Assembly (NCBI RefSeq): GCF_001282785.1
Contig: NZ_CVUA01000001.1
Coordinates: 1,922,001-1,986,000, forward strand
Origin: Halolamina sediminis
GTDB taxonomy: Archaea > Halobacteriota > Halobacteria > Halobacteriales > Haloferacaceae
Reading direction: 5' to 3'
DNA length: 64,000 nucleotides
Positions 26,141 through 35,584 of the stretch are shown here, one piece after another (within the stretch, counting starts at the first letter, position 1; every line of letters begins with the position of its first letter). The notes beneath the pieces were generated by a model. It saw nothing but the letters and a program-made list of their open reading frames with translations, was not told the DNA's origin and did not search any database. The position numbers were made by a program, and so were the translations under genes.

Positions 26141-26264
26141 GTCGAACTGCTGTTGCGGTTCCAGCGGACGGCTATTGCTGTTCCGGAAATTCCCTATCCA
26201 ACACCGACCGGAACCCCGTACAAAACACCCGGAGAGTGACACTCGACAGAAAATATCTCGATCC

Positions 26265-27191
26265 CTACAACTCGGCGTCCAGAAACGCGAGCTCGTGGTT
26301 CAGCGTCCGCTCCAGCTCCACGCCCGCAAGCGCGGCGTAGTGCGAACTCGGCACCCTGACCAGCGAGGCGTCTCGGACCGACTCGCTCGCCGCCGCGACC
26401 GCATCCGGCGGCGCCACCTCGTCGTGCTCGCCGGCGACGAACAGCGTCGGGCAGTTCACGTCTGTCACGGCCGAACTCAGATCGTGGCGCTGGAGCTTCA
26501 CAAGCGAACGTGCGGGCGTCGTCCCGGGCTCACGGCCCAACAGGTCGCGCACGTCCCGGGCGGCGCCGGTTGCGGTGATCGCCGCCACCTCGCCCGCGTC
26601 GCCGAACAGCGGGACCCTGAGCCCCCGTTCGTCGGCGTCGACGCCGCGGAGCCGTTCCAGCGCCGAGGCCGGGTAGTCCGCGACACCGCGCGCGAGCCCG
26701 CGGAGCCGGGGGCGGAGCCACGAGGGCAGCAGCGTCGCGCCGTCGAGCACCGGGAACCGGGCGACAACGGCGTCGACCGCGAACGAGTCCGCGGCGGCCG
26801 CGAGGGCGGTGGCCGCCGAGAGATCCATTCCCCACAGCGCGAGGCGGTCACCGTCGACCTCCGGGCCGTCCCGCGCGGCCTCGATCGCTGCGTCGAGATC
26901 CGCGCGCTGGCGGCCGGGTGAGAGCAGGCGGTCCCCCCCGACGCTGCCGAAGCCGCGGTGGTCGAACGCCAGCGCCGCGTACCCCCGCTCCGCGAACCGC
27001 TCGGCGGTCGCTTCGAGCGTCGGCCGCCACGGGAGCCCCGCGCCGGGGGTGAGCACGATCACGGGCGCGTCCGCCGGCCGGTCCGGCGTGAACAGGTGGC
27101 CCTGCCGGCCGTCGAGCCCCACGTCGCGAGTGGAGAACGCGTAGCGGCTCGGCTTCCCGCGGCGGGCGTGGCTCCCGCTCACGGCGACCAC
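26265..27191 (-). CDS. Alpha/beta hydrolase with non-serine nucleophile elbow
   Basis: The 308-residue protein has the alpha/beta hydrolase outline of the dienelactone hydrolase/Xaa-Pro type group: VIVLTPGAGLPWRP, YAALAFDHRGFGSVGGD, the elbow LALWGMDLSAATALAAA, the acid in FVAGEHDEVAPPDA, and the histidine in VPSSHYAAL. The elbow reads G-M-D-L-S rather than G-x-S-x-G, placing Asp where the nucleophile Ser should be. GTG 27191 is the longest start; the domain proper begins near residue 20, so a later start is possible. Substrate unknown. Confidence 0.82.
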   Translation of the reverse strand: MVAVSGSHARRGKPSRYAFSTRDVGLDGRQGHLFTPDRPADAPVIVLTPGAGLPWRPTLEATAERFAERGYAALAFDHRGFGSVGGDRLLSPGRQRADLDAAIEAARDGPEVDGDRLALWGMDLSAATALAAAADSFAVDAVVARFPVLDGATLLPSWLRPRLRGLARGVADYPASALERLRGVDADERGLRVPLFGDAGEVAAITATGAARDVRDLLGREPGTTPARSLVKLQRHDLSSAVTDVNCPTLFVAGEHDEVAPPDAVAAASESVRDASLVRVPSSHYAALAGVELERTLNHELAFLDAEL

Positions 27192-27324
27192 TCGCCGGGC
27201 CGGCGATCGGGACGGAGTCGGTTCATGGCGGCGATTGCGCCGGCGTGGAGTAAAGCGTTCCCGTGGGGCGCGGGAGAACGGGCGGCGGTCGGCGAAGGAG
27301 AAGGGCTATCGAGCGGAGGTGTCT

Positions 27325-29559
27325 CTACCAGCGGAGCAGCCCGCGGAGCCGGTCGAGCACGCTCCGGTCCCGCTTGCGTTCCGCCAGCAGCACCGAGCAG
27401 TCCACGTCGGCCACCACGTCGGGTACCAGCGAGCCGGTGAGCATCCGCGAGAGCACGCCGCGCTCGGTCGCGCCCAGGATCACCAGCGTGGCGTCCCCGG
27501 CCGCGTCCTCGATCGCGCGCTCGGCGTCGCCGGTTTCGACGCGGAGTTCGGCGTCGACCTCCTGGGCCTCGGCCCAGCCTTCGAGGAACTCCCGTCCCGC
27601 CGACTCGTCGTCGGCGACGTGCAGCAGGGTGAGCTCGGATCCGTACTCCGACTGGAGCAGCTTGGCGACCTCGACGGAGAGCTCCGAGTCCGGGCCGCCC
27701 GCAGTGGGGATCAGGATTCGCTCGGGGTCGAACCCGCGGTCCTTGAGCACGAGGAAGTCACAGGGCAGGTCGCTCGTGACCTCCTCGACGGCGCCCTCGA
27801 CGCGACCGCCGCTGTCGGGGCCCCAACCCATCACCACGAGGTCGGCCTCGTGGTCCGCGGCGGCGTCGAACACCTCGCCGATTCCTCGGTGGGAGATAAT
27901 CGTGTTCGTCTCGACCTCGACGTCGAACGTCTCGGCGTCGGTCCGGGCGTCCTCGAGCACCGTTCGGTGGTCTTCCTCCAGCCGCTCGACGTGGTCGGCG
28001 GCGTAGCTGAGCGAGGTCTGGTCCGGGACGGTGATCACGTGGACCGCGTCGACGACGCCGCCGCGCTGCTTGGCGATCGCGCTCGCGAGCGTGATGAGCT
28101 CTTTCTCGTGGGCCGGGTTCGCGAGCGGCACCATTACGCGGTACTGGTTGTCCCCCGTGGGCTGGACGCTCTCGGCGGCGTCGACGGCGGCGTCGGGCAT
28201 CTCCTCCTCCCGAGAGAGGATGTACTCGCTCAACAACCCCTGCTTCTCGGTCCTGCTCCGGGCGTAGCCGAGGTACCAGATCGCCGCGAACAGCACGATG
28301 GCGGCACCGACCAGCCGCGGAACGGGCTCGATGTAGTAGATGAGCGCGAAGGAGAGCAGCCCGCCGACGATTGGAGTGAACGGGTAGAGCGGGACGGTGA
28401 AGGAGGGCTCGTAGTCGATGGCGTCGGCCTCGCGCATCACGACCAGCGCGATGTTGAGCAGGCCGTAGATCACCAAGTGGAGGAAGCTCCCGATCGACGC
28501 CAGCGTGTTGATCGGCGCGGCGACGATGAACAGGAGGATGAACGAGCCCGTCAGCGCGATCGAGCGGTACGGCGTGCCGAAGCGCGGGTGGATCTCGTTG
28601 AGGTCCGGCGTCACGATGCGGTCCCGCCCCATCGCGAAGTTGATGCGCGAGGACGCCATGATCGAGGCGTTCGCGCTGGAGGCCGTCGCGAGCAGGCCGC
28701 CGAACAGCATCGCGCCCGCGCCGATCGGCCCCATCAGCAGCCGGGCGACCTCGACGACCGCGATGTTGTCGGCTTCCGACTGGGCCTGAATGAACCCGGG
28801 CTCGACCGCGGCGCTCATCACGACCAACACGAGCGCGTAGATGATCGTCACGATCACGACCGAGCCGATGATCGCCCGCGGGAGGTTCTTCCCGGGCTCT
28901 TTGATCTCCTCGGCGACGCTGGTGATCTGGACGAAGCCGAGGTAGGAGACAAAGATGAGGCCGGTCGCCTCCAGCATCGGCGTCAGCCCCTTCGACCCCG
29001 GGATGTTCGCGGGGGCCGCGCGGGTCGCGCCGTACACCGTGAACACGGTCAGGATCAGCACCAGAATGACCACGATGACGTTCTGGAGCCGTCCGGTCTC
29101 CTTGGCGCCGATGTAGTTGACGAGGACGAACAGCGTCGCCGCCAGCAGGCCGATGAACTTGATCCACGGGACGGTGAACCCGGCAATCAGGAACCCGTCC
29201 GGGAGGCCGGCGATGCCGACGACGTACTCCCCGAAGCCGACCATGTAGAACGCGGAGGCGAATGCCAGCCCCAGCCAGTTCGCCCAGCCGGCGATCGAGC
29301 CGAACAGCGGGCCCAACGCCTCGTTGACGTAGAAGTACGCGCCGCCGGAGCGGGGCATCGCCGTCCCGAGTTCGCTGGCCGACAGCGCGGTGAACAGGGC
29401 GATCCCCCCGCCGAGCACGAACGAGACGATGGCGAACGAGCCGGCACGGGTGATCGCCTCTCCGGGGAGGACGAAGATGCCGGCCCCGATCATCGTCCCG
29501 ACGCCGATGGTCAGCGCCGCCAGCGGGCCGAGGTCCTTGGCGAGCTCCTCGTCGCTCAT
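27325..29559 (-). CDS. APC-family amino acid permease fused to two UspA domains
   Basis: The 744-residue protein has about 12 membrane helices of the APC family in the first 440 residues ([44 protein letters not shown]; conserved [13 protein letters not shown]). Two cytosolic universal-stress-protein domains follow, about 465-600 and 605-735 ([37 protein letters not shown]). Such fusions are widespread in haloarchaea and may adjust uptake to nucleotide or energy state. It overlaps the upstream UspA gene by ATGA. The amino acid carried is unknown. Confidence 0.92.
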   Translation of the reverse strand: MSDEELAKDLGPLAALTIGVGTMIGAGIFVLPGEAITRAGSFAIVSFVLGGGIALFTALSASELGTAMPRSGGAYFYVNEALGPLFGSIAGWANWLGLAFASAFYMVGFGEYVVGIAGLPDGFLIAGFTVPWIKFIGLLAATLFVLVNYIGAKETGRLQNVIVVILVLILTVFTVYGATRAAPANIPGSKGLTPMLEATGLIFVSYLGFVQITSVAEEIKEPGKNLPRAIIGSVVIVTIIYALVLVVMSAAVEPGFIQAQSEADNIAVVEVARLLMGPIGAGAMLFGGLLATASSANASIMASSRINFAMGRDRIVTPDLNEIHPRFGTPYRSIALTGSFILLFIVAAPINTLASIGSFLHLVIYGLLNIALVVMREADAIDYEPSFTVPLYPFTPIVGGLLSFALIYYIEPVPRLVGAAIVLFAAIWYLGYARSRTEKQGLLSEYILSREEEMPDAAVDAAESVQPTGDNQYRVMVPLANPAHEKELITLASAIAKQRGGVVDAVHVITVPDQTSLSYAADHVERLEEDHRTVLEDARTDAETFDVEVETNTIISHRGIGEVFDAAADHEADLVVMGWGPDSGGRVEGAVEEVTSDLPCDFLVLKDRGFDPERILIPTAGGPDSELSVEVAKLLQSEYGSELTLLHVADDESAGREFLEGWAEAQEVDAELRVETGDAERAIEDAAGDATLVILGATERGVLSRMLTGSLVPDVVADVDCSVLLAERKRDRSVLDRLRGLLRW

Positions 29560-29981
29560 TCAGTTCGTCCCGGGAGTGTGATAACCGGGCGGTCGGCTTC
29601 GGTCACCAGTCGGAGCGTGCGGTCGCCCGCGAGGAACTGCTGGAGGCGGCTCCCCTCCCGGGGCTGGAACGCGATCGCGCTCGCGCCGGTCTCGGCGGCG
29701 GTGTCGATGACGCCTTGGACGACGTTCCGCCGGTAGACGGTCTCGGTTTCGGCGTCGGGGAACCGCTCGCGGAACCCCGAGAACGCCGCCTCGGCAATCG
29801 ACTCGGACTGCTCGACGGGCGTCTTGTCCGGGACGCCGCCGCCCTTCTCGACGACGTGGACCACGGTCACGCGCTCGGGATCGTACGGCGCCAGCGCGAC
29901 CGCCGTCTCGCGGGCGTCCTTTTCAGTCGCGACCGGAACGAGCAGGTGTGACAAAAGTGCGGCTGACGGTTCGTCGCTCAT
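29556..29981 (-). CDS. Universal stress protein UspA-like
   Basis: The 141-residue protein has the UspA fold: [33 protein letters not shown], then [45 protein letters not shown]. The last segment corresponds to the ATP-binding G-2x-G-9x-G(S/T) region but is altered ([13 protein letters not shown]), so nucleotide binding is doubtful. ATG 29981 is used. It is co-translated with the permease-USP fusion downstream and probably acts with it. Confidence 0.88.
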   Translation of the reverse strand: MSDEPSAALLSHLLVPVATEKDARETAVALAPYDPERVTVVHVVEKGGGVPDKTPVEQSESIAEAAFSGFRERFPDAETETVYRRNVVQGVIDTAAETGASAIAFQPREGSRLQQFLAGDRTLRLVTEADRPVITLPGRTE

Positions 29982-30137
29982 AGGTGGCTGTACTGTTGCC
30001 CCGGGTTTAATGCTGTCTTCTGCGGTGGCTTCGGCCACCCGGAACGGCGGCGGGAGTCGCCGCTCACCTTCGGCCGAAAGTCGCCGGTGCTGCCGCTGCG
30101 GTGTTCAGTCTCGGATCCGCGGAGAAAACTGTGCCGG

Positions 30138-30323
30138 CTACCGGAGTTCGTCGAGAGCGACGGCGCTGTCGACGTCGGCAGTGACCCACTCGGTGGTCGA
30201 CATCTCCTCCCCGGGGAAGACGGTGACCTCCGAGGGGTCGTCGTCGTCGTCGTACAGACAACTCAGCCCGAACTCGGGGTACGATACCAGCGGGTCGCCC
30301 GATGGCGTCTGTTGGACACTCAT
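30138..30323 (-). CDS. Small acidic haloarchaeal protein (DUF7511-like)
   Basis: The 61-residue acidic protein has DDDDDPSEVTVFPGEEMSTT then EWVTADVDSAVALDELR. This resembles a large group of about 60-residue haloarchaeal proteins with a 'C/VTVFP...TTxWVTAD' core that I know as DUF7511; the assignment is tentative. No cysteines form a zinc site and no signal peptide is seen. It stands alone. Confidence 0.65.
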   Translation of the reverse strand: MSVQQTPSGDPLVSYPEFGLSCLYDDDDDPSEVTVFPGEEMSTTEWVTADVDSAVALDELR

Positions 30324-30489
30324 GGTGGTCCCTCGTTCAGCGCGTCGGCCGGCACGCTTCGCCTGACGCTACACACGGTAGACAGATAAACGCTTCAGTA
30401 CCGATCGGCGTGAATCGAAGTCCCTCCAGCGGGGACCGGTATCGCAGTCGCTGTTCGATCTGTCGTCGGGTCGGACCGCGGCCGCAGGA

Positions 30490-30729
30490 TCAGTCGGCGG
30501 TGGCGGCGATCGTCTCCGTCTCCGCCTCTTCGCCGTCTTCGAGTTCGTCGGTGACGCCGTGGATCAGCGCGAATACGGCTGCCTTGTGGTCAGTTTTCGA
30601 TCGGTGAATGGATGTCGGCTGCACGCCCAGCTCCCGGTACTCTTCGGAGACAGTGTCCCCCGCTGCGTCGAACTGGCTCTGAAGCTCCGCGAGAAGGCCG
30701 TGCAGGTGGATGAGCTCCTGCTTCTTCAT
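30490..30729 (-). CDS. UPF0058 family protein
   Basis: The 79-residue protein (MKKQELIHLHGLLAELQSQF) is a conserved archaeal helical protein of unknown function. HLHGLLAEL and the IHRSKTDHKAAVFAL stretch are the family signature; His residues there could bind metal. A GTTATAAC box centred near 30759 predicts a transcript starting within a few bases of this ATG; a GTG two codons upstream (30735) is an equal candidate start. Confidence 0.88.
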   Translation of the reverse strand: MKKQELIHLHGLLAELQSQFDAAGDTVSEEYRELGVQPTSIHRSKTDHKAAVFALIHGVTDELEDGEEAETETIAATAD

Positions 30730-30814
30730 GGTCACCGGCTATATCGGCCGGAGGGTTATAACCTTACTCTGAGTCGGAGTACCACGGTCCCCGTTCGTGG
30801 GCCGGATCGGGGAT

Positions 30815-31329
30815 CTACTGTCGGGATTCTATCACCCGACCCCCCGCTCGTGGTCAGCAGCGTCGGGACCACGGGGACGTGTACCGCGCGCCCCGACCGC
30901 GAGTGGCGGGCAGCGCTGTCGTCCCGTCTTCTACCCCTTGACTTCAGCCCGGTCTGTACCGACGTGCTCTGTCGGTTCCGGGACGCCGAGTACCTCACGT
31001 TCACCGAGAACGTCGACGTGCTCGGGATCTCGCTCGAACCCTGTTACGCCCACAAGGAGTTCATCGATCGATACGACATCCCGTTCCCCCTGTCGAGCGA
31101 CTCGACCGGCCGCGTCACCGAACAGTTCGGGCTGGCCGACGACGAGTGGGAGCGCCACCTCGGTGTCCCGAAACGGGCGCTCGTGACCATCGACGAGTCC
31201 CACGAGGTTCGATACAAGTGGCATACGGAGGACGGCTACGAGAGCCCGAACTACGACGAGTTCCACGAGAGCGTTCTGTCACTTTCGAAGGAGTGCTGCT
31301 CGCGGCAGTCGACCGAGTTCGATGGGTAG
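30815..31329 (+). pseudogene. Degenerate peroxiredoxin (AhpC/TSA)
   Basis: The C-terminal two thirds are a clear Prx: PLDFSPVCTDVLCRFRDAEY with the peroxidatic Cys, VLGISLEPCYAHKEFIDRYD, FPLSSDSTGRVTEQFGL, PKRALVTIDESHEVRYKWHTED. The front is damaged: no start codon lies near the expected N-terminus (STVGILSPDPPLVVSS), and the strand that should read VVPVFY reads LSSRLL (30916-30933), as though an insertion and two 1-nt losses cancelled out. The frame stays open, so a diverged but expressed gene with a far-upstream start cannot be excluded. Confidence 0.6.
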
Positions 31330-31476
31330 GTTCGGCCGGCTCCCCCCGAGTACGCTCTCTCGAGGTGACGTCGGGAACCGGATCACAATTTCTGTCACTC
31401 GGTCAATCACAAAAATCTGAATCCGTAATATGAACCCCAGTAAAATGTGTAGCAGGCTACTACCAGACGAACAGAG

Positions 31477-31632
31477 ATGAAAACGTCCACCACAGCCGCG
31501 GTACGCGAGGAGAGCTTCTCCGAGGGGGCACTCGACCACCTCAACCTCGCACTACAGGCAGAGAGCGTCGAGACGAAGAACTTCCACATTCGAACCGCGT
31601 TACAGTATCAGTTCGGGGCGCTCGATGAGTAA
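31477..31632 (+). CDS. Small haloarchaeal-type protein, 51 aa
   Basis: The ORF (MKTSTTAAVREESFSEGALD..., ending FHIRTALQYQFGALDE) is short but plausible: acidic, helical (HLNLALQAESVETKNFHIRTALQY), with an AT-rich box (GTAAAATG) centred about 35 nt upstream of the ATG. The 'HLxLALxAxxxExKNFHIRxALQ' pattern reminds me of small haloarchaeal proteins of unknown function. A 17-codon ORF (MSKDEPTSSIDETGHPL) overlaps its end. Confidence 0.5.
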   Translation: MKTSTTAAVREESFSEGALDHLNLALQAESVETKNFHIRTALQYQFGALDE

Positions 31633-31943
31633 GGACGAACCGACCTCCTCGATCGACGAAACGGGCCACCCGCTTTGAGACCATGACTGGGGGGAGGAGA
31701 TGGGTGAGCGGTACGCGACACTCCAAGTACGCGACGAGTCAGTGCTGTTGAACCTGCCATGGAACGAGACGGAGGGCGCGTTCGTGGTCTCGAGTCGGAG
31801 GCAGCCAGTCAGTTGACGGGATTCCTCGACGAGTGTCTGAAACACGGCCATCGCGACAGCGTCTCGCTTCGACCGTCCTCGAAAAGCGAGTAGGCTGTAC
31901 TCCCTGACCGGCGCCCGATGTACAGGCCGGGACGGCCACCCCG
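31633..31943 (+). other. Gap with scraps of small ORFs
   Basis: Two short overlapping frames look protein-like but broken: EEMGERYATLQVRDESVLLNL...VSSRRQPVS ending near 31818, and EAASQLTGFLDECLKHGHRDSVSLRPSS ending near 31893. Together they could be the halves of one small frameshifted gene. No intact gene is seen. Confidence 0.4.
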
Positions 31944-32723
31944 CTACTCCGGGCTGTCGGACTCCGGGACGCCGTCGAAGATCGCTTTCACCACCGCCAC
32001 CAGACTGTTCGAGGAGCCCTCGCTCCAGATCGCGGTCTCCGAGGCGTCCCCGCCCTCGCCGACGATGCTCACGAGCACTTTCCGGCCGTCGACGATCATG
32101 AGCCGGCCCGCCCGCGTCTCCGACCAGCCCCACGTCGGCTCGGTGACCGTCGCGTCCGGGAACTGCGATCGGAGCCGCTCCTGCCCAGCCGTCGACCCGC
32201 CCGTGAGCCTGAGCGAGACCCCCCGAGCCGCGGCCCCCTGCAGCCCCTCGACCAGTTCGGCCGAGAGGCTGTCTCCGGCAGTCAGGTAGACGATCCGCTC
32301 CTCGGCGCCGTCGAAGAACTCTAACAGCCGCTCCGTGACGGCTGGCTGGCCGTCCACCGTCCAAACCCCCCGCTGTTCGCTCTGGCGGTCGGTCGGCTCG
32401 AGTTCGGTCAGCGCCGTCCGGAGCACGTCCAGCCGGTGTTCGAACTCCCGTTTGAGCGTCCGGCCCGCAGTCTCGCTGGAGATGGCCCAGAACTGCTTGG
32501 GCGAGGACTGGAGCGTGTCGACCAGCCCCCGGTCCTGTAGCTCCTCGACCGCTCCGTACACCCGGGTGCGCGGTACCTCCGCGACCTGACTCACGTCTCT
32601 GGCCGTTCCGGAGCCCAAGCTCGCGAGCGCCACGAACGTCCGAGCGGCGTACGTGCTCAGTCCGAACCGTTCGAGCTGCTCGATGGCTTCGGATTCCGGA
32701 TCTTGGAGTGGGTCGTTGGACAT
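31944..32723 (-). CDS. TrmB-like transcriptional regulator
   Basis: The 259-residue protein has an N-terminal winged helix (residues about 15-85: AIEQLERFGLSTYAARTFVALASLGSGTARDVSQVAEVPRTRVYGAVEELQDRGLVDTLQSSPKQFWA), as in TrmB sugar regulators. A ligand/effector-like domain follows (about 115-255, ERIVYLTAGDSLSAELVEGL, LRLTGGSTAGQERL). ATG 32723 begins the conserved region. It is divergent from a second TrmB-like gene. The C-terminal half resembles phospholipase D-like folds seen in archaeal TrmB relatives. Ligand unknown. Confidence 0.85.
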   Translation of the reverse strand: MSNDPLQDPESEAIEQLERFGLSTYAARTFVALASLGSGTARDVSQVAEVPRTRVYGAVEELQDRGLVDTLQSSPKQFWAISSETAGRTLKREFEHRLDVLRTALTELEPTDRQSEQRGVWTVDGQPAVTERLLEFFDGAEERIVYLTAGDSLSAELVEGLQGAAARGVSLRLTGGSTAGQERLRSQFPDATVTEPTWGWSETRAGRLMIVDGRKVLVSIVGEGGDASETAIWSEGSSNSLVAVVKAIFDGVPESDSPE

Positions 32724-32901
32724 CGATATTGGTGGCGTGCGGTGACAGCTGCCCGGCTGGCCGGACTGCAGTACGGGGGCGTCGACACCGCTCTCGCGTG
32801 TACTACTGGCTGTGTCCACGCCGTTATCTCTTTTGTGATTAAACGAGTAACTACTTTCTGTCAGTTCGAAAGAAGCTTCATCGTAAATCGTCCCGTACCG
32901 T

Positions 32902-32918
32902 GTTACTGGGAGAGTAAC
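32902..32918. promoter_or_regulatory. Inverted repeat between the two TrmB-like genes
   Basis: GTTACT-GGGAG-AGTAAC is a 6-bp palindrome with 5-nt spacer in the AT-rich 346-nt divergent intergenic region. It could be an operator for one of the flanking regulators. The rest of that gap shows no gene. Confidence 0.35.
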
Positions 32919-33069
32919 GTTTACCGTAGATTGAAAGAACTATCCCAATAGAGCAGCTCTCTGTAGATATTTCGACTGTTAACTCTGTCACGGGACCAGT
33001 GACAAAACCTATCCCACTACCGCCGAAACGGTAGACCGACCCCGGGGCTCCCTCGGACGGTCGGCTTAC

Positions 33070-33906
33070 ATGGACACACCTGAAAACGTGCGGGAGGCGA
33101 TCGAGGTACTCCAACAGCTCGGCTTGAAGGAGTACGAAGCCCGGTGTTTCGTCGGGCTGACCCGCCTCAGTACGGGCACCGCGAAGTCGCTCAGCGACCT
33201 GACCGAGGTCCCCAGGACCCGCGTGTACGACGCGATCCGGGTGCTGGAGGCGAAGGGGCTGGTCGAGATACAGCACTCCAGCCCCCAGCAGTTCCGCGCG
33301 GTCTCGCTGGGGGAGGCGACCGAGACCCTCCGCGACCAGTACGACGACCGCATCGAGCGACTGCACGACTCGCTTGGCGCGGTCACTGCCGTCGACGAGG
33401 AGGAGGAGTCCCCGATCCAGGAGGTGTGGGCGATGAGCGGACGGGAGGCGATCGAGAACCGGACGGACGGGCTCCTCGAGACCGCGACGGAGGAGATCGT
33501 GCTCGTCGTCGGCGACGAGTCGCTGCTGACCGAGGAGCTCGTCGCCGGCGACGAGTCGCTGCTGACCGAGGAGCTCGTCGCGACGCTCAACGACGTCGAC
33601 GGCGACATCGAACTCGTCGTCGGCGCGCTGACGGAGCCGCTAAAGCGCCGGATCCAGGCGGCCGTCCCCGACGCCACGACGTTCGTCTCCGGACTGGAGT
33701 GGCTCCACGCCGCGGACGCCGAGGACGAGACGGCGATCGGGCGGCTCCTGCTGGTCGACCGCTCGACGATCCTCGTGAGTTCGATCATCCCCGACAGCGG
33801 CGAGGAGCAAGCGATCTTCGGCGAGGGGTTCGGGAACGGGCTGGTCGTCATCGCCCGTCGCCTCATGGCACAGGGACTGATCCCCGCCCGCGACCCGACT
33901 CGCTAA
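33070..33906 (+). CDS. TrmB-like transcriptional regulator with internal duplication
   Basis: The 278-residue paralogue of the divergent gene has the winged helix at residues about 10-80 (LKEYEARCFVGLTRLSTGTAKSLSDLTEVPRTRVYDAIRVLEAKGLVEIQHSSPQQFRAV) and a C-terminal effector-like domain. Residues about 148-171 contain a perfect 12-residue tandem repeat, GDESLLTEELVA twice, from a 36-nt duplication. Compared with its neighbour (GDSLSAELVEGL, single) the extra copy looks recent and may disturb the effector domain. ATG 33070. Confidence 0.85.
   Translation: MDTPENVREAIEVLQQLGLKEYEARCFVGLTRLSTGTAKSLSDLTEVPRTRVYDAIRVLEAKGLVEIQHSSPQQFRAVSLGEATETLRDQYDDRIERLHDSLGAVTAVDEEEESPIQEVWAMSGREAIENRTDGLLETATEEIVLVVGDESLLTEELVAGDESLLTEELVATLNDVDGDIELVVGALTEPLKRRIQAAVPDATTFVSGLEWLHAADAEDETAIGRLLLVDRSTILVSSIIPDSGEEQAIFGEGFGNGLVVIARRLMAQGLIPARDPTR
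33511..33582 (+). repeat. 36-nt in-frame tandem duplication inside the TrmB-like gene
   Basis: Copies at 33511-33546 and 33547-33582 differ at one base (final C/G). The duplication is in frame and adds 12 residues. Confidence 0.95.
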
Positions 33907-34100
33907 CTCGAACGCGTCGGCGCGGTGACCGCGTTCCGTGCCGCCCCGCGACGGCGATGCTTCTCCCCTTGCTTCCGAGGTGTCTGGCCTGTCGTCACGT
34001 TCGCCGTCGCGTGGTTCAGCGGCCGCTTTCGGACGTGCGTTCTGCTAGGAAGGAGAGTCGCTGAGAAGGACGTATCCGGGCTGTAAGGCCCGAACCTTCC
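33907..34100. other. Gap between TrmB-like gene and secY
   Basis: No gene. A short inverted repeat (CGGGC...GCCCG, 34077-34092) just past the secY stop could form a 5-bp hairpin; it lacks a T-run, so it is not a convincing terminator. Confidence 0.3.
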
Positions 34101-35582
34101 TTATTCTGAGCCGAACATCTGGCGCATCATCGGATGCATCTCCATCAGCTGCTCCTCGGCGATCTCCTCGTACAGCTTGTACGTAATGGAGACCGTCAGC
34201 AGCAGCCCCGTTCCGGAGACCTGCCCGATGGTGCCGAGCATGTTCGCCATCACCGCCAGCAGCCCGACGAGGGCGCCACCGATGACGGTGACCTGCGGGA
34301 TGTACCGCTCCATCACCTTCTCGATCACCTGTGGGTTCTGCCGGAAGCCGGGGATCTGCATCCCGGAGTTCTGGATCTGCTGGGCGGTCGCCTCCGGGCC
34401 CATCCCGGTGGTCTCCACCCAGAAGATCGCGAAGATCGCACCGCCGACGATCATGAACGTCAGGTCGATGCCGATCCGGAGCAGCACCTGCCACCAGTCG
34501 GCGGTGACAGTCGCGCCCACGAACCACATCCACTGGTCGGGGCTCTGGATCGGCTTGAGGTACCAGAACAGCCCCTCGACGACCTGCCCGGTCTGGGTGT
34601 CGTACTCGCCCAGCCAGACGGGCATGCCGTTCCACTGGCTGTGGAGGATCTGCCCGAGGAACTGCAGGTTCGCCTGCAGCGCACGGACGAGGATCATCGG
34701 CAGGACGCTGGCGTAGATGAGCTTCACGGGGAACTTCCCGCGGGCGCCCTTCACGCGAGCGTGCGAGAGCGGGATCTCGATCCGGACGCTCTCGGCGTAG
34801 ACGACCACGACGAAGATTAGCACCGTCGTGATCATCGCGAGGATCATCCCCTGCCCGAGGAAGATCGCGCTCAACCCCTCGGTCGTCAGCGGCGAGCCCG
34901 GGAGCTCGGCGCTCCCAGTGATGATCCCGATCCAGGAGGAGACGAAGCCGCTGTTGCCCGTCAGCCCCTGCCAACCGAACAGGCCGCTGACGAGGCGCTG
35001 GCTCACGCCGGCGATGATGAACAGGCCGACCCCGGAGCCGACGCCCCACTTGCTCACGATCTCGTCCATGAACAGGATCAGGATCCCGCCGACGAGGATC
35101 TGCGCGAACAGCAGCGCCTCGACGCCACGGAGACCGATCCCGAGCGACTGCGCGACCACCGGGTCGGCGCTCAGAATCGGGCTCGCGAACACCATCGGCG
35201 CGCCGGTCAGGACACACATCACGACGACCAGCAGCTTCTGGAGCCCCTGGTACAGCACCTGATCGCGCGGGTCGTTCTCGGTGTCCAGCCCGAGCAGGTC
35301 GGCCCCGCCCAGCAGCTGAAGCACGATCGACGCCGTCACGATCGGGCCGATCCCGAGCTGCAGGATCGAGCCGGACGCGCCGGCGAGGATCGAACGGAAC
35401 TGGCCGTAGAAGTCAGTCCCCCCCGTCTGGAGCCCGTACAGGGTGACGTTCGTCAGGAAGAAGTACATCACGAGGATGCCGGCGGTCCACAGCAGCTTGC
35501 GCTTGAAGGGGACGTGCCCCTCCGGCCGTGCGACCGTCGGCATCCGCGTGAGCACTGGTTCGGCGGTCTCCTTCCAGCTCAT
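34101..35582 (-). CDS. secY: Preprotein translocase subunit SecY
   Basis: The 493-residue protein forms the protein-conducting channel with SecE and Sec-beta. Ten membrane helices are visible, including the plug-bearing start (FKRKLLWTAGILVMYFFLTNVTLYG), GSILQLGIGPIVTASIVLQLL, and the cytosolic loop ESVRIEIPLSHARVKG that contacts the ribosome, with IPGFRQNPQVIEKVMERYIP. Full-length. It is the last gene of the ribosomal cluster, 2 nt after uL15. Confidence 0.98.
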   Translation of the reverse strand: MSWKETAEPVLTRMPTVARPEGHVPFKRKLLWTAGILVMYFFLTNVTLYGLQTGGTDFYGQFRSILAGASGSILQLGIGPIVTASIVLQLLGGADLLGLDTENDPRDQVLYQGLQKLLVVVMCVLTGAPMVFASPILSADPVVAQSLGIGLRGVEALLFAQILVGGILILFMDEIVSKWGVGSGVGLFIIAGVSQRLVSGLFGWQGLTGNSGFVSSWIGIITGSAELPGSPLTTEGLSAIFLGQGMILAMITTVLIFVVVVYAESVRIEIPLSHARVKGARGKFPVKLIYASVLPMILVRALQANLQFLGQILHSQWNGMPVWLGEYDTQTGQVVEGLFWYLKPIQSPDQWMWFVGATVTADWWQVLLRIGIDLTFMIVGGAIFAIFWVETTGMGPEATAQQIQNSGMQIPGFRQNPQVIEKVMERYIPQVTVIGGALVGLLAVMANMLGTIGQVSGTGLLLTVSITYKLYEEIAEEQLMEMHPMMRQMFGSE

Positions 35583-35584
35583 TG

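Noticed and set aside
34077-34092. Hairpin after secY as terminator
   Set aside because: Five-bp stem and no T-run; archaeal termination is mainly by T-tracts.
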